From CAYUQT01 sp964446835 (GTDB lineage: Bacteria > Planctomycetota > Phycisphaerae > UBA1845 > JAFGLZ01), in the NCBI GenBank assembly GCA_964446835.1, contig CAYUQT010000020.1, positions 62,001-126,000 on the forward strand: DNA of 64,000 bases, given 5' to 3'. A program made the position numbers and the translations under genes. A model generated the notes under the pieces. The model did no database searches. It had not been told where the DNA came from and saw only the letters and a program-made list of their open reading frames with translations. Each line of letters starts with the position of its first letter. Positions within the stretch are counted from its first letter, which is position 1. This document shows positions 23,548 through 33,040 of the stretch, in pieces.

Positions 23548-26106
23548 TTACTTCTTCAGCGCGTTGAGAAGCTGCTGGGCATCTTTGCCCGCGAGTTCAA
23601 GCTTCGGATTGCGCACCAGCTTGACGATGCGGTAGCTCGCCGTCTCGGGCGCCCCGGCGTGAATCTGAAACGCGATCTGTCCCGAGGCCTCGCCTGCGAC
23701 GTCCAGCAGGGCCGTGCATAGCGTGCCGTTCAGTGCGGTCCAGATGGCCGGCCCCACCGCGAGGATCTCGTAACGGTTCCATTCACCGGGCTTGACGACA
23801 CCCTTTCCGTTCTCGTTCTTGTCCAGCAGCCCTCGACCATGCTCGTGATACAGCTTACCCCACCAGCCTTCACCCACGTCGGCCTGATAGCCCAGTGCCT
23901 GGCCGGCCTCATCGACCTTCTTCGAGCGGAACTGGATGCCCGCGTTGCCGCCGGGCGGCGTCAGCTTGACATCGACTGCAAGGTAGAAGTCCTCGACGGG
24001 CACCTTCCACCAGATGAACTCGTTCCGCGGTATCTGTGCGTCGGAGCCGCCGACAATGGCGCCTTCTTTCACGCTCCAGTACTTCGCGGCGCCTTCCCAG
24101 CCGGCCAGGTCCTTTCCGTTGAAGATCGTGTTGTCGGCTTTGGCCTCGTCACCGATCGCCTTGGCGATCGCAACGGCTGCCTGCGCCGCTTCCGCTCGGA
24201 CCTCGGCATCACCGATCTGCGCCAGAGTCAGCCACAATGCCCGTCGGTTCAGCGCGGAGTTCATGGCGCTGGCGATGGCCTTCCTATCGCCTGCGGGGAG
24301 CCTGGCCAGCGAGTCCAGGACGGCGGCTCTGGGCCACCCGATCAAGGCGCCCACAGCGATTTCTCTTGCCTTGCCCTGACCCTCACGTGCGGCGCGAGCA
24401 ACGGCTTCGAACGCCTTCTCGCCGCCGGCGGTCGACAGGATCCTCAACAGTGCAAGTTGCGTCTCACCCTTGGCGGTCTGCAGTGCCGTGGTGAATCGGC
24501 CGGTCACATCGGAGGGAATAGACGTGACGGTCAGCACCAGCGTCTGGCCCTCTTTGGCAGTGCCGCTCTGGGCCGCGTCATTTGCCTTGTATTCAATCAG
24601 TAGCTGCTTAGCCACTCCGGGCGCAGGATCGCCGAAGTTGCCGTTGGACGCTTCTACTGAGAGTGTGCCGCCCGAGATCAGCCCTCGCACCTTCTCGGTA
24701 ACATCCGCCGTCTTGCCGCCTGCAAGGTCGCCGTAAACGGCCTTGGTGACGACCACGCTGCCGGCCCCGCGCTTCAGGGTGCCGCACAGATTCTGGATGA
24801 CGGCCTCGGCCGCCTGCACCTCGGCGTCACTGCGGGCGGCGAGCATGCACTTCAGCAGGCCATCCAACTCCGCTTGGCCGGCATAGTCGAGAAGGGCCTT
24901 CAATGCTGCGACGCGGACTCCGTCATCCGAGTCCTTCGATGCCGTCTCGAGCAACAATGCCCCCGGTTTGGCCAGGCCGCCCTGGCCGATCATCGCGACG
25001 GCAGCCGCGCGAGCTTGTGCGTTCTCATTGGCGAGCAGTGCACGCAGTGCCTTGTCGCCCGCTTCGCCGGGGAAGTGGCTCAAACCGTTTCGTGCGGCTT
25101 CCGCCACTTCACCCTTGGCGTTCCACGACAGCTTCGCGAGTACCGGCACCGCGGGCTCATAGGCCATGCGGGTCATCGCGGTCAGCGCCGCGGCACGTTC
25201 CGCGTCGTTACCCCGATCGGTCACGGTCATGAGAGCGGGTCCTGCGGCAGCCCCGCCCCGCGCCCCCAGAAGCCGGATCACCTCGATCTTGCGGTCTCCC
25301 TTGAGATCTCGCAGGGCCCCGACGAGCACCTCAGTGGTCCGGTTGGCGTCGGGCCATTCGCGTGCCGTTCGCAGTCCGCCGTTGAAGACTTCCTCGCGAG
25401 TGTTGTGCAGCATGCTCTTGAGCAGTGCGGCGCCCTTCTTGGGGTCTTGCGCAAGGACTCCGCCACGCATGGCGGCCACCTGCACCTCGATCGGCGCACC
25501 CTTGGTGCCGGCGAGACGCTCGTAGATCGCAACGGCCGCCTTGCGGTTGCCGGACGCGGCACGTCGCTCGGCCACGTCGAGAAGCCCGTCACCAATGGCC
25601 CGCATCGTCTCGGCAGGAAGCTTGGATTTGCGTACCGCATGGTTCAGCGCATCCAGTGCCGGGTCCGTCGCGATGACGCCCAACGCCCGCGCCGCGGCCT
25701 GGGCCACGGCATCGTCCTTCGAACCAAGTAGTTGGCTGATCGCCGGGACGGCCTCCTTGTCCTTTCGAATCGCCAGGGAGCTGATGATCCCGATCTTCAG
25801 GCGTCCCTCTGTCTTGCCCAACGCGTCGCGCAGTGCCGCACCCGCTTCGGGACAGGGCATCGGCTCCAGCGCATTTCTCGCGATGTGCGAGGTCTTCTCC
25901 TGCAACAGCATCGGTGCCAGCACCGGCACGGCGTCGCGCCCGCCCTTGATAGCGAGCAGACGGCAGGCGTCGGCCTTGTCCTTCAACGGGGCATCCGATT
26001 TCAGCACGGCCAGGGGATCGGACACCTGTCCCGCCTCGCCCAGCGTCAGGCAGACGGTCGTGATCATCGTCGCTAAAGTCGTTGTCACGGGGCTATTCTC
26101 CTTCAC
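23548..26106 (-). CDS. HEAT-repeat protein with C-terminal DUF1080 (3-keto-disaccharide hydrolase-like) domain
   Basis: This 852-residue protein has an N-terminal hydrophobic leader (TTTLATMITTVCLTLGEAG). About 600 residues of HEAT-type helical repeats follow (VPAISQLLGSKDDAVAQAAARALG, GVRVAALKALLDYAG and so on). From about residue 655 a DUF1080 jelly roll starts with NTIFNGKDLAGWEG and includes NAGIQFRSKK and PGEWNRYEI. The PF06439 family is named for hydrolysis of 3-keto-disaccharides; the HEAT solenoid may present or bind partners. The gene starts nine bases after the Gfo/Idh stop, so the two are probably cotranscribed and may act in sequence (oxidation, then cleavage). Confidence 0.88.
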   Translation of the reverse strand: MKENSPVTTTLATMITTVCLTLGEAGQVSDPLAVLKSDAPLKDKADACRLLAIKGGRDAVPVLAPMLLQEKTSHIARNALEPMPCPEAGAALRDALGKTEGRLKIGIISSLAIRKDKEAVPAISQLLGSKDDAVAQAAARALGVIATDPALDALNHAVRKSKLPAETMRAIGDGLLDVAERRAASGNRKAAVAIYERLAGTKGAPIEVQVAAMRGGVLAQDPKKGAALLKSMLHNTREEVFNGGLRTAREWPDANRTTEVLVGALRDLKGDRKIEVIRLLGARGGAAAGPALMTVTDRGNDAERAAALTAMTRMAYEPAVPVLAKLSWNAKGEVAEAARNGLSHFPGEAGDKALRALLANENAQARAAAVAMIGQGGLAKPGALLLETASKDSDDGVRVAALKALLDYAGQAELDGLLKCMLAARSDAEVQAAEAVIQNLCGTLKRGAGSVVVTKAVYGDLAGGKTADVTEKVRGLISGGTLSVEASNGNFGDPAPGVAKQLLIEYKANDAAQSGTAKEGQTLVLTVTSIPSDVTGRFTTALQTAKGETQLALLRILSTAGGEKAFEAVARAAREGQGKAREIAVGALIGWPRAAVLDSLARLPAGDRKAIASAMNSALNRRALWLTLAQIGDAEVRAEAAQAAVAIAKAIGDEAKADNTIFNGKDLAGWEGAAKYWSVKEGAIVGGSDAQIPRNEFIWWKVPVEDFYLAVDVKLTPPGGNAGIQFRSKKVDEAGQALGYQADVGEGWWGKLYHEHGRGLLDKNENGKGVVKPGEWNRYEILAVGPAIWTALNGTLCTALLDVAGEASGQIAFQIHAGAPETASYRIVKLVRNPKLELAGKDAQQLLNALKK

Positions 26107-26115
26107 CGCAGGGCG

Positions 26116-27411
26116 CTATATCGTCCACGGCTCACGCTGTGCACGCGCGAGCAGCCGGTTGGCCTCATCATCCTTCACAAAGGTCTCTGTCTCCGGATCG
26201 AACTGGAGGTCCCGTCCGAGCCACATGCAGATATTGGCGGCATGCACCGTGCTCATGCCTTGGTGCATGACGATCGGATTCGCCACAGTTTCCTCCCGGG
26301 ACTTCACGCAGTCCAGGAAGTTGCGCATGTGGTCCAGCGAGCGGCCTGTGCGAGCTACATACTCGCCCACGACCTCTTTGAACTGACGCAGCAATTCGGG
26401 GGAGGACACGTCCGGCCGCGGATATCCGTCTGCGGCGGCCGCCCAACCCAGGTCGCCGTCGAATCGCTCGCCGCAGGACCCGTGCCAATACTTGTTGCCC
26501 CGCGACAGCACCAGCTTCTGTCCGTTCTTCATCTCGCAGATCATGCCGTCGCCGCTCTCGTTATCCACGTAGTGGTACTTGATGGGAATGGTATGTCCTT
26601 CAAGCCCGGCCAATGCCTGGGCGAAGGTGTGCGCGCCCCATTCGCCGATGCAACTGGTGTGGAAATCATAGAAGCCGCGCCAGCCGCCCTTCACGTACGT
26701 TTCGTTGTACGGCCGCCACGGGCACGGGCCCAGCCATGCGTCCCAATCCAGTTCATCCCGCGGAGGTTCGGGCTGTGCTGCGAGCCAGTCGTGGCGCATC
26801 TTCGCTGCGTCCCACGGCGCGATGTGCGCGTAGGCCGTGTGTACCTTCCCGAGGCGCCCCGTCCTCGCCATCTCGATGGCGAACACGTGGTTGGCCTCGC
26901 TCACTCGCTGCGTACACGTCTGGTAGACGCGGCCGTAGCGCTTGGCCGTATCGATGACCGCCCGCCCCTCGGCCACCGTCATGGTCGAGGGCTTCTCGGT
27001 GAAGACGTCCTTGCCAGCACGCATGGCACGAATCGAGGCCTGCGCATGCCATCGGTCGCCGGTCGCGATGAGCACCGTGTCGATGTCCGGTCGTGTCGAC
27101 AGGAGCTCACGCATGTCCGAGTACATGGTGCAGTCCTTGTTGCTGTAGTGCTCGTCGACGACTCTCTTGACCTCCAGGCGCTGCGCCTTACGCACATCGC
27201 AGATGGCCAGAACCTGAACGTCCTTGTTGCCCATGGCCCAACGCAAGTCGTACATGCCCCGTCCGCGAATGCCGATGCCCGCCATGGTGATGCGTTCGGA
27301 CGGTGGTGTTGCGCCGCCCAGCCCCAGGGCCGAGGATGGCACGATGTACGGCGCGGCCACAGCGGCGGCGGCACTGCCCAAGAATCTCCTGCGCGATAGC
27401 CTTCCACTCAT
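26116..27411 (-). CDS. Tat-exported Gfo/Idh/MocA family oxidoreductase
   Basis: GGAGG is placed seven to eight bases before the ATG at 27411; translation begins MSGRLSRRRFLGSAAAAVAA, a strong twin-arginine leader. The 431-residue protein has a Rossmann start (ITMAGIGIRGRGMYD) and the lysine-containing EKP motif (VFTEKPSTM). A C-terminal sheet domain contains HTSCIGEWGAH with the usual catalytic-region His. Such enzymes oxidise sugar hydroxyls with tightly bound NAD(P); those next to DUF1080 and ThuA genes are thought to make 3-keto sugars. It is the first gene of the close pair with the HEAT-DUF1080 protein. Confidence 0.92.
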   Translation of the reverse strand: MSGRLSRRRFLGSAAAAVAAPYIVPSSALGLGGATPPSERITMAGIGIRGRGMYDLRWAMGNKDVQVLAICDVRKAQRLEVKRVVDEHYSNKDCTMYSDMRELLSTRPDIDTVLIATGDRWHAQASIRAMRAGKDVFTEKPSTMTVAEGRAVIDTAKRYGRVYQTCTQRVSEANHVFAIEMARTGRLGKVHTAYAHIAPWDAAKMRHDWLAAQPEPPRDELDWDAWLGPCPWRPYNETYVKGGWRGFYDFHTSCIGEWGAHTFAQALAGLEGHTIPIKYHYVDNESGDGMICEMKNGQKLVLSRGNKYWHGSCGERFDGDLGWAAAADGYPRPDVSSPELLRQFKEVVGEYVARTGRSLDHMRNFLDCVKSREETVANPIVMHQGMSTVHAANICMWLGRDLQFDPETETFVKDDEANRLLARAQREPWTI

Positions 27412-27634
27412 CTCATGGTCCTCCAGTGATCTGTCGAGCGGGTCAGGGACGACCAACACTCCTGATCCCGCATTGCCATGATCGTCTTCACACTCTGCTC
27501 GTCAGTGCAGCGCGGTCGCACATCATTCGACGGCTCTCGCTCTTCACTGCGGTTCACATCAATACGGGCGACCATCTCTTCAGGCCGGCCGCATAGACAC
27601 CCACGCAATGGCTGCCGAATCGCAGGCGTTGCCG

Positions 27635-28507
27635 CTAGTCCTTCAGCTCTCTGACCCAGATGTTGCGGAACAGGACCGGGTTGCCGTGGTCCTGAAGCTC
27701 GATCGGGCCCTTGTCGCCGTGAGGCTCGTAAGACATCACGGCATGCGGTCCCTTCCACAGGGTTCCGCCGGTAAGCTCGTAGTGATCCTGGATCAGCACG
27801 CCGTTGTGCAATATGGTAAACGTTGCCCGCTTGACCACCTTGTTCCCTTCGAAAACGGGACGGTGGAAGATGATGTCATAGCTCTGCCACTGGCCGGGCT
27901 GGCGGCACGCATTGACGAGTGGGACCTTCCGGCCATACAGCGAGCCGGCCTGCCCGTCGGGATACGTCTTGTTGTTGTACGAATCGAGCACCTGCACCTC
28001 ATAGCGCCCCATGAGGAACACGCCGCTGTTGCCGCGGCCCTGTCCCTCGCCCTCGACCTTCGTGGGGGTGGCCCATTCGACGTGCAACTGGCACGAACCG
28101 AACTGCTGCTTGCTTCGGATCATGCCGGATTGCCTGGTGGGAGACATGGCCCCATCTTTGACAATCCACTTGGTCGGCCTGCCCGCGGCCGTCGAGGTCC
28201 ATTGACTCAGGTCTTTGCCGTCGAAGAGCACTACAGCATCGGAAGGTGCCGTGCCGGGCTGATCTTGCGTGCTGCACGTTCCCGGCGTAATGATCTTGGG
28301 CTGAGGTTGTTTAGCGGGATCTTCTTCGTGGACCATGATGCCGTCTATGGTCATGAAGTGGGCCGTGAATTCTTTGCCTTGGTCATCCTTCTGCTTCTCC
28401 GACCATTCCTTGATGACGGGCGTGTCGAAATCGGCCAGCGCGATGGGAGCCGCTGAGAAGACAAAGGCGATCAGCAGGGCTGCCGATACAATGGTTTTCC
28501 GTGTCAT
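27635..28507 (-). CDS. Secreted DUF1080 (3-keto-disaccharide hydrolase-like) protein
   Basis: GGAGAAAC upstream of the ATG at 28507 and the leader MTRKTIVSAALLIAFVFSAA fix the start; the open frame upstream is non-coding. The 290-residue protein has the PF06439 pattern VVLFDGKDLSQWTS (about 95-108), GRGNSGVFLMGRYEVQVLDS, GSLYGRKVPLVNACRQPGQW and HGNPVLFRNIWVREL at the C-terminus. This family hydrolyses 3-keto-disaccharides and is very common in planctomycetes. It precedes the Gfo/Idh gene by 223 bases with nothing else between. Confidence 0.9.
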   Translation of the reverse strand: MTRKTIVSAALLIAFVFSAAPIALADFDTPVIKEWSEKQKDDQGKEFTAHFMTIDGIMVHEEDPAKQPQPKIITPGTCSTQDQPGTAPSDAVVLFDGKDLSQWTSTAAGRPTKWIVKDGAMSPTRQSGMIRSKQQFGSCQLHVEWATPTKVEGEGQGRGNSGVFLMGRYEVQVLDSYNNKTYPDGQAGSLYGRKVPLVNACRQPGQWQSYDIIFHRPVFEGNKVVKRATFTILHNGVLIQDHYELTGGTLWKGPHAVMSYEPHGDKGPIELQDHGNPVLFRNIWVRELKD

Positions 28508-29059
28508 GACTGTTTCTCCTTCCAGTGTCTGAAGATTGATACCCTGATACTCTCCCCGTGCAGTCGCTCTGCTGCGTGGCGTTTCGCCATGTGCAGCGCA
28601 TGATCTGCCGGCAAGCCAGTTCTCCGGACCTCCGGGCTCACCACGGACGAACGGTTGTCTCTGGCTGGTGATTGTGTCCCGCGTCCACTGATAGGCAGTT
28701 CGATTCCGCGTGGGTCCCGGGGTTTTGGGAGGGGAGGCGATTCCTTGCGGCTCACGTTGACCCTCCGAAACGCCCTGTCCCGCCATCCAGACCCCACACG
28801 TTCGGCCTTTTCCGCGGCTCCACAGGCGCCCGGGGACCGCCCCCAAGCACTGTGCGGGCAGTATACCGCCGCCTTGCACCCCTTCAAAGCCGAAACTGAG
28901 CGGCAGCGACCGGTTCAGGGCTTCCGGGGTACATTGGGCTGGTCAAGGGTTTCGCGATGGACACATTCGAGGAAGTCGGGATCGATATCGCATGTGATGC
29001 CGGAAAGGGATAGATGGGGACGTGACAGACGGGAACAGCGTCCACGTTGTCGCAAGGAG
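28508..29059. other. Intergenic stretch, only G-rich repeats recognised
   Basis: No supported gene. At 28706-28735 the sequence GATTCCGCGTGGGTCCCGGGG resembles the reverse complement of the direct repeats at 2678/5421 and a similar G-rich patch at 22530-22556 (GGGTCCCGGGGGCGGGGG). A plus-strand stretch at about 28920-29005 reads YIGLVKGFAMDTFEEVGIDI and then stops; it could be a decayed gene end. Confidence 0.3.
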
Positions 29060-29150
29060 AGGAGGCATTCTTTGTGCCTCCAGAGCGGATTTCCATAGGC
29101 GAGCGACTGGGAGCCTGCTGACGCAGAAGCCGCCGACAGGTACTGGCGGA
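29060..29150 (+). repeat. Coding-like dispersed repeat, copy 1 (EAFFVPPER)
   Basis: In one frame it reads EEAFFVPPERISIGERLGAC then stop, followed by RRQVLAD-like codons. About 75-80% of the bases match 31483-31575, with many changes at third codon positions. It looks like a small decayed gene piece present twice. Confidence 0.55.
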
Positions 29151-29204
29151 CTGATTCCGGCCTCGGACCATTTCAGGACGCGTGAAATCGGCCGGGAAGA
29201 GCAA

Positions 29205-29236
29205 GACGGCGGGCGCCGAGAAGGGCGCCCGCCGTC
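29205..29236 (-). terminator. Strong hairpin terminator after PEP carboxykinase
   Basis: GACGGCGGGCGCC and GGCGCCCGCCGTC form a perfect 13-bp stem with the loop GAGAAG (read on the plus strand), 33 bases past the stop codon. On the minus strand it is followed by TTGCTCTTCC, only moderately T-rich. It fits an intrinsic terminator for pckG. Confidence 0.7.
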
Positions 29237-29268
29237 GTTCACGATCGTGTCAGCCGTCAGCCAGCCGT

Positions 29269-31047
29269 TCAGCTCGTCCGAAGCCGGCGTTCGAGTGAAT
29301 GGAGTTCATCCGTCAAGGCGTGCGGCACATTCTCGCCGAGTTCACCAAAGAACGCCCGGGCGCTGTCGACCTCCTGCCGCCAATCGTCGCGGTTGACCTT
29401 GAGCAGCTCCGCTACCACGCCTTCCGGCAGATCGAGACCCGCGAGGTCGATGCTGTCCGGCGTCGGCACGAAACCGATCGGCGTCTCCGTCGCTTCCGCT
29501 TCGTTGCGGCAGCGGCCGAGGACCCACTCGAGCACACGGAGGTTCTCGCCGTAGCCCGGCCAGAGAAACTCGCCGGCCTCGTCCGTGCGGAACCAGTTGA
29601 CGTGGAAGATCTTGGGCGGCCTGCGGGCACGCTGGCCGACCTCGAGCCAGTGGCGGAAGTAGTCGGCCATGTGGTAACCGCAGAACGGGAGCATTGCCAT
29701 CGGGTCGCGGCGAAGCTCGCCGAGCTTGCCGAACTGGGCTGCCGTCCGCTCGGACGCCATGGTCGCGCCCATGAACACCCCATGCTGCCAACTGTACGCC
29801 TGGTAGACCAGCGGGGCGAGGTGGGCTCGCCGACCGCCGAAGATGATCGCGGAAATCGGCACGCCGTGGTGATGCTCGCTGCGGAAACTGTGTGACGGGC
29901 ACTGTTGGAGCGGTGCGGTGAATCTCGCGTTCGGGTGCGCTCCGAGCACCGGTTTGCCGTTGGCGTCGAGTTGCCCGGGGCTCCAGGGTTTACCCTGCCA
30001 ATCGATGCCTTTCTCCGGCGGCGGGCCGTCGCCGCCTTCCCACCAGACCGTCTTTCCCCCGGTCAGCACCACGTTTGTGAAGATCGTGTTGCGGCGCACC
30101 GTGGCGACGGCGTTCGGGTTCGTCGTCGAGTTCGTGCCCGGCGCGACACCGAAGAAGCCGGCCTCGGGATTGACTGCCCAGAGCTGGCCGTCCGTGTCGA
30201 TCCGCATCCAGGCGATGTCGTCACCGACCGTCCAGATGCGGTAGCCCTTGCGGGTCAGCGACTCTGGCGGCACGAGCATCGCGAGGTTGGTTTTGCCGCA
30301 TGCGCTGGGGAAGGCTGCGGCCACATAGTCGATGCGTCCTTCCGGCGTCTCGACGCCCATGATCAGCATGTGCTCGGCCAGCCAGCCTTCTTTGCGGGCC
30401 TGCCAGCTCGCCAATCTCAGCGCCATGCACTTCTTGCTGAGCAGCACGTTGCCGCCGTAACCTGATCCGACGCTCCAAATCGTATTGTCTTCCGGAAAAT
30501 GGAGAATCAGCCGGCGATCCACATTGAGGTCGGCCTTGCTGTGCAGGCACTTGGTGAAGTCGCCCTTGTCGCCCAGGATATCAAGGACTTCCTGGCCGCA
30601 GCGCACCATGATCAGCATGTTCAGCACGACGTAGATGCTGTCGGTCAGTTCCACGCCGATTTTCGAGAACACCGAGCCCACCGGCCCGAGGCTGAACGGG
30701 ATCACGTACATGGTGCGGCCGCGCATCGATTCTTTGAAGATGGCGCCGGCGCGACTGTAGCCCTCATCCGGACTCATCCAGTTGTTCGTGGGGCCGGCAT
30801 CGTCCTTCTCCTTCGTACAGATGTACGTCAGGTGCTCCGTGCGGGCCACGTCGTTCGCGGCCGTTCGATGGTAGTAGCAGCCCGGCAGTTTCTTCTGGTT
30901 GAGGGCCAGAATCTCGCGAGACGCAACCGCCTCGGCCCGCAGGGCGTCCCGCTGCGCGTTGCTGCCGTCGATCCAGACGATCTTGTCCGGCTTACACATG
31001 GCCGCGCATTCGTCAATCCACTTCTTCAATCCTTCATGGTTGGTCAT
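29269..31047 (-). CDS. pckG: Phosphoenolpyruvate carboxykinase (GTP)
   Basis: This 592-residue enzyme (usual length about 580-620) converts oxaloacetate plus GTP to PEP, CO2 and GDP, or runs in the carboxylating direction. Key segments are GSGYGGN near 194, the P-loop AFPSACGKTNLAML at 245-258 (with the reactive Cys of GTP-type enzymes), the metal-binding WTVGDDIAWM at 272-281, and NWFRTDEAGEFLWPGYGEN near 500. I chose the ATG at 31047 (MTNHEGLKKWIDEC) since the longer frame starts with TTG and reads through non-coding DNA; the ribosome-binding site is weak. It is cytoplasmic and monocistronic, with a strong hairpin downstream. Confidence 0.95.
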   Translation of the reverse strand: MTNHEGLKKWIDECAAMCKPDKIVWIDGSNAQRDALRAEAVASREILALNQKKLPGCYYHRTAANDVARTEHLTYICTKEKDDAGPTNNWMSPDEGYSRAGAIFKESMRGRTMYVIPFSLGPVGSVFSKIGVELTDSIYVVLNMLIMVRCGQEVLDILGDKGDFTKCLHSKADLNVDRRLILHFPEDNTIWSVGSGYGGNVLLSKKCMALRLASWQARKEGWLAEHMLIMGVETPEGRIDYVAAAFPSACGKTNLAMLVPPESLTRKGYRIWTVGDDIAWMRIDTDGQLWAVNPEAGFFGVAPGTNSTTNPNAVATVRRNTIFTNVVLTGGKTVWWEGGDGPPPEKGIDWQGKPWSPGQLDANGKPVLGAHPNARFTAPLQQCPSHSFRSEHHHGVPISAIIFGGRRAHLAPLVYQAYSWQHGVFMGATMASERTAAQFGKLGELRRDPMAMLPFCGYHMADYFRHWLEVGQRARRPPKIFHVNWFRTDEAGEFLWPGYGENLRVLEWVLGRCRNEAEATETPIGFVPTPDSIDLAGLDLPEGVVAELLKVNRDDWRQEVDSARAFFGELGENVPHALTDELHSLERRLRTS

Positions 31048-31396
31048 GTTCGCACCTGAAAACGGACACAGGGATTCACCTGCCAGGGCCTCACACGGCC
31101 CGGCCAACGGCTTATCCGTAGCCAATCACTTCCTGACCGCCCGCCGATTCCAGCGGCGGCCCAGACAGAAACGAAGGCTCCACAAGAGATGCGAGAGCCC
31201 CGCCAACCCGGTCGGGCCAGCGCCGTATAATAGCGTTTCTCCTGTCGAGTGCCAAATGGCCGTTTCAAGGTCATCTCAGACGCCGGAAACGCACCGCATC
31301 CGGAAGTGCAGGCAGAAGGTGCAGTGCCATAGTCTCCACAGCGAGTGACGGCAGGATGACGCACTGAACGTCTTCGACGGACAAACGGCAGGCAAG
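31048..31396. other. Upstream region of pckG, no gene seen
   Basis: About 350 bases without a convincing open frame. It should contain the pckG promoter (minus strand), but no clear -10/-35 pair can be singled out in this GC-rich sequence. GCCGTATAATAGCG near 31223-31236 is the only TATAAT-like site and points in the plus direction. Confidence 0.3.
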
Positions 31397-31438
31397 GGGT
31401 CGGTACTGGACTCGAACCAGTTTCTTCCTGCCTGTAAG
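31397..31438 (-). tRNA. tRNA-Val-like 3' half (degenerate fragment)
   Basis: On the minus strand CTTACA...GCAGG is followed by CTGGTTCGAGTCCAG, a complete T-arm, and TACCGACCCC, an acceptor-like end. The sequence parallels 57667-57711, where the anticodon loop CTTACAA (TAC, valine) is intact. The D-arm and 5' acceptor strand are missing here and the anticodon stem no longer pairs. It is therefore not a functional tRNA but a fragment of the kind left by integration at a tRNA 3' end. Confidence 0.55.
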
Positions 31439-31482
31439 TCTCGATGGCAGATGAATGGCCTCTCATAGATGCTTATCGAGAG

Positions 31483-31575
31483 GCCTTCTATGTGCCTCCA
31501 GAGCGGTCTTCCACAGGCAAGTAGCTCGAAGCATACTGCCGGGCAAGCCGCCGACAGGTGCTGGCCGACCGTGCA
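31483..31575 (+). repeat. Coding-like dispersed repeat, copy 2 (EAFYVPPER)
   Basis: A short frame reads MADEWPLIDAYREAFYVPPE then RSSTGK and stop. The part from EAF onward matches 29060-29150, including the later RRQVLAD codons. It begins 45 bases after the tRNA-Val fragment. The rest of the stretch up to 31937 shows no supported gene. Confidence 0.55.
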
Positions 31576-31937
31576 CTTGCGTATGGCTTTCGCGCGGAAC
31601 CTGCGTCCTGGGGTTCTGCCAAGGACGGTACAGGAGCGTCGGCGGCTCACAACTCGCACTCAACATGCGGCGAACTCAGCTCCAGGCTCAATTACAGACA
31701 TGGTGTGTGGATGGCAGTCGATGCACACTCGAGTGGGGAGTTACGTAAGCCCTTTGTTATCAACGAGGCCGAAGTTTTCGTCAGGGGCAGGGCGCTGTAC
31801 AATGGCGGGATATGGTCCGGCGGCGCAGCCGGACAAGGTTATCTGGGAATCTTCGGATAAGGCCGATCTGGCGGTTTCCCCGCATCAGTCGGCACGATGT
31901 GGCCGGCAAGGGCCGGATCGAGACTTCGAGGTCAATC

Positions 31938-32963
31938 ATGATCGGTGTGGGCATCATTGGTGCGGGCTTCATGGGTCGTAACCACTTCAACCAGTATGAG
32001 AAGATGAAGGATCGGTGCAACGTCGCCGCCCTCTGCGACAAAGAGGCCGATCGCCGGGTGGGCGACTGGTCGAAGGTGGGGGGGAACGTGGCCGACTCGA
32101 AAGGCAGCAAGCGTGATCTCGGCGACGTCAAGCCCTACGTGGACTGGCGCCAGATGCTGGCCGATCCGAAGGTGGAGGCGGTGGATATCTGCGTCCCGAC
32201 GCCGCTGCACCGCGAGATGGTGATCGAGTCTCTGAAGGCCGGCAAGCACGTGATCTGCGAGAAGCCGATGGCCCTCAGCGTGGCGGACTGTGATGCGATG
32301 GTGGCCGCGGGCCGGCAGGCCAAAGGCAAGTTCATGATCGCCCAGGTTATCCGCTTCTGGCCGGAGTATGTCTACCTCAAGGGGGTGGTCGATTCGGGCG
32401 AGTACGGTGCGCTGAAGGCCTTGCACCTGCGGCGGCAGGCGGCCATGCCGGACTACACGCTGGGCAACTGGGCGCTCAAGCCCGAGCTGAGCGGCGGGGC
32501 GCTGCTGGACCTGCACATCCACGATGTGGACTATGGCCTGTACCTCCTGGGCGAGCCGAAGGCCGTTTATGCCCAGGGCTACCCGCGGGGCGGCACCGCG
32601 GTGGATCGCGTACACGCGTCCTGGGACTACGGTAGAGACCTGGTCGTGCAGGTGGAGGGTTGGTGGGACATGCAGCCCGGCTGGTCCTTCAACATGGGTT
32701 TCACGGCCATCTTCGAGAAGGCGGCCGTCTGGTTCGAAATGAATACGGGCAAGCCGCTGGCCGTGATTCAGGGCAAGGAATCGCGCACGCCCGAACTGCT
32801 GGCTCAGGACGGCTACTACCGCGAGATCGACTACTTCCTCTCGTGCATCGAGCGCGACGAAATCCCGAGCGTGACCACGCCCGCACAGAGCCGCGATGCC
32901 GTGCGGATGGCCCTGCTCGAACAGCAGAGCCTGGCGAGCGGCCAAACCCTGGCCGTTCGCTGA
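31938..32963 (+). CDS. Gfo/Idh/MocA family oxidoreductase, cytoplasmic
   Basis: The 341-residue protein starts MIGVGIIGAGFMGRNH (Rossmann GxGxxG) with GAGG upstream. It has HVICEKPMALS with the catalytic-region EKP lysine near 113 and LLDLHIHDVDYGLYLLG with the paired Asp/His typical of the active site. Unlike the copies at 26116 and 49456 it has no export signal, so it works in the cytoplasm, perhaps on sugars imported after extracellular breakdown. It converges with the DUF4091 gene. The substrate is unknown (inositol, glucose, N-acetyl sugars are all possible for the family). Confidence 0.92.
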   Translation: MIGVGIIGAGFMGRNHFNQYEKMKDRCNVAALCDKEADRRVGDWSKVGGNVADSKGSKRDLGDVKPYVDWRQMLADPKVEAVDICVPTPLHREMVIESLKAGKHVICEKPMALSVADCDAMVAAGRQAKGKFMIAQVIRFWPEYVYLKGVVDSGEYGALKALHLRRQAAMPDYTLGNWALKPELSGGALLDLHIHDVDYGLYLLGEPKAVYAQGYPRGGTAVDRVHASWDYGRDLVVQVEGWWDMQPGWSFNMGFTAIFEKAAVWFEMNTGKPLAVIQGKESRTPELLAQDGYYREIDYFLSCIERDEIPSVTTPAQSRDAVRMALLEQQSLASGQTLAVR

Positions 32964-33040
32964 TTCAGCGCGGGAAGGGATCTGCCCGGTGGAGCCGGTT
33001 AGGCACGTCTCGACTGCCTGATCCAGATTGCCGAAGGGGC

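Noticed and set aside
31044..31466. 140-codon minus frame upstream of pckG
   Set aside because: It includes the tRNA-Val-like fragment (ETGSSPVP) and has no domain or ribosome-binding site.
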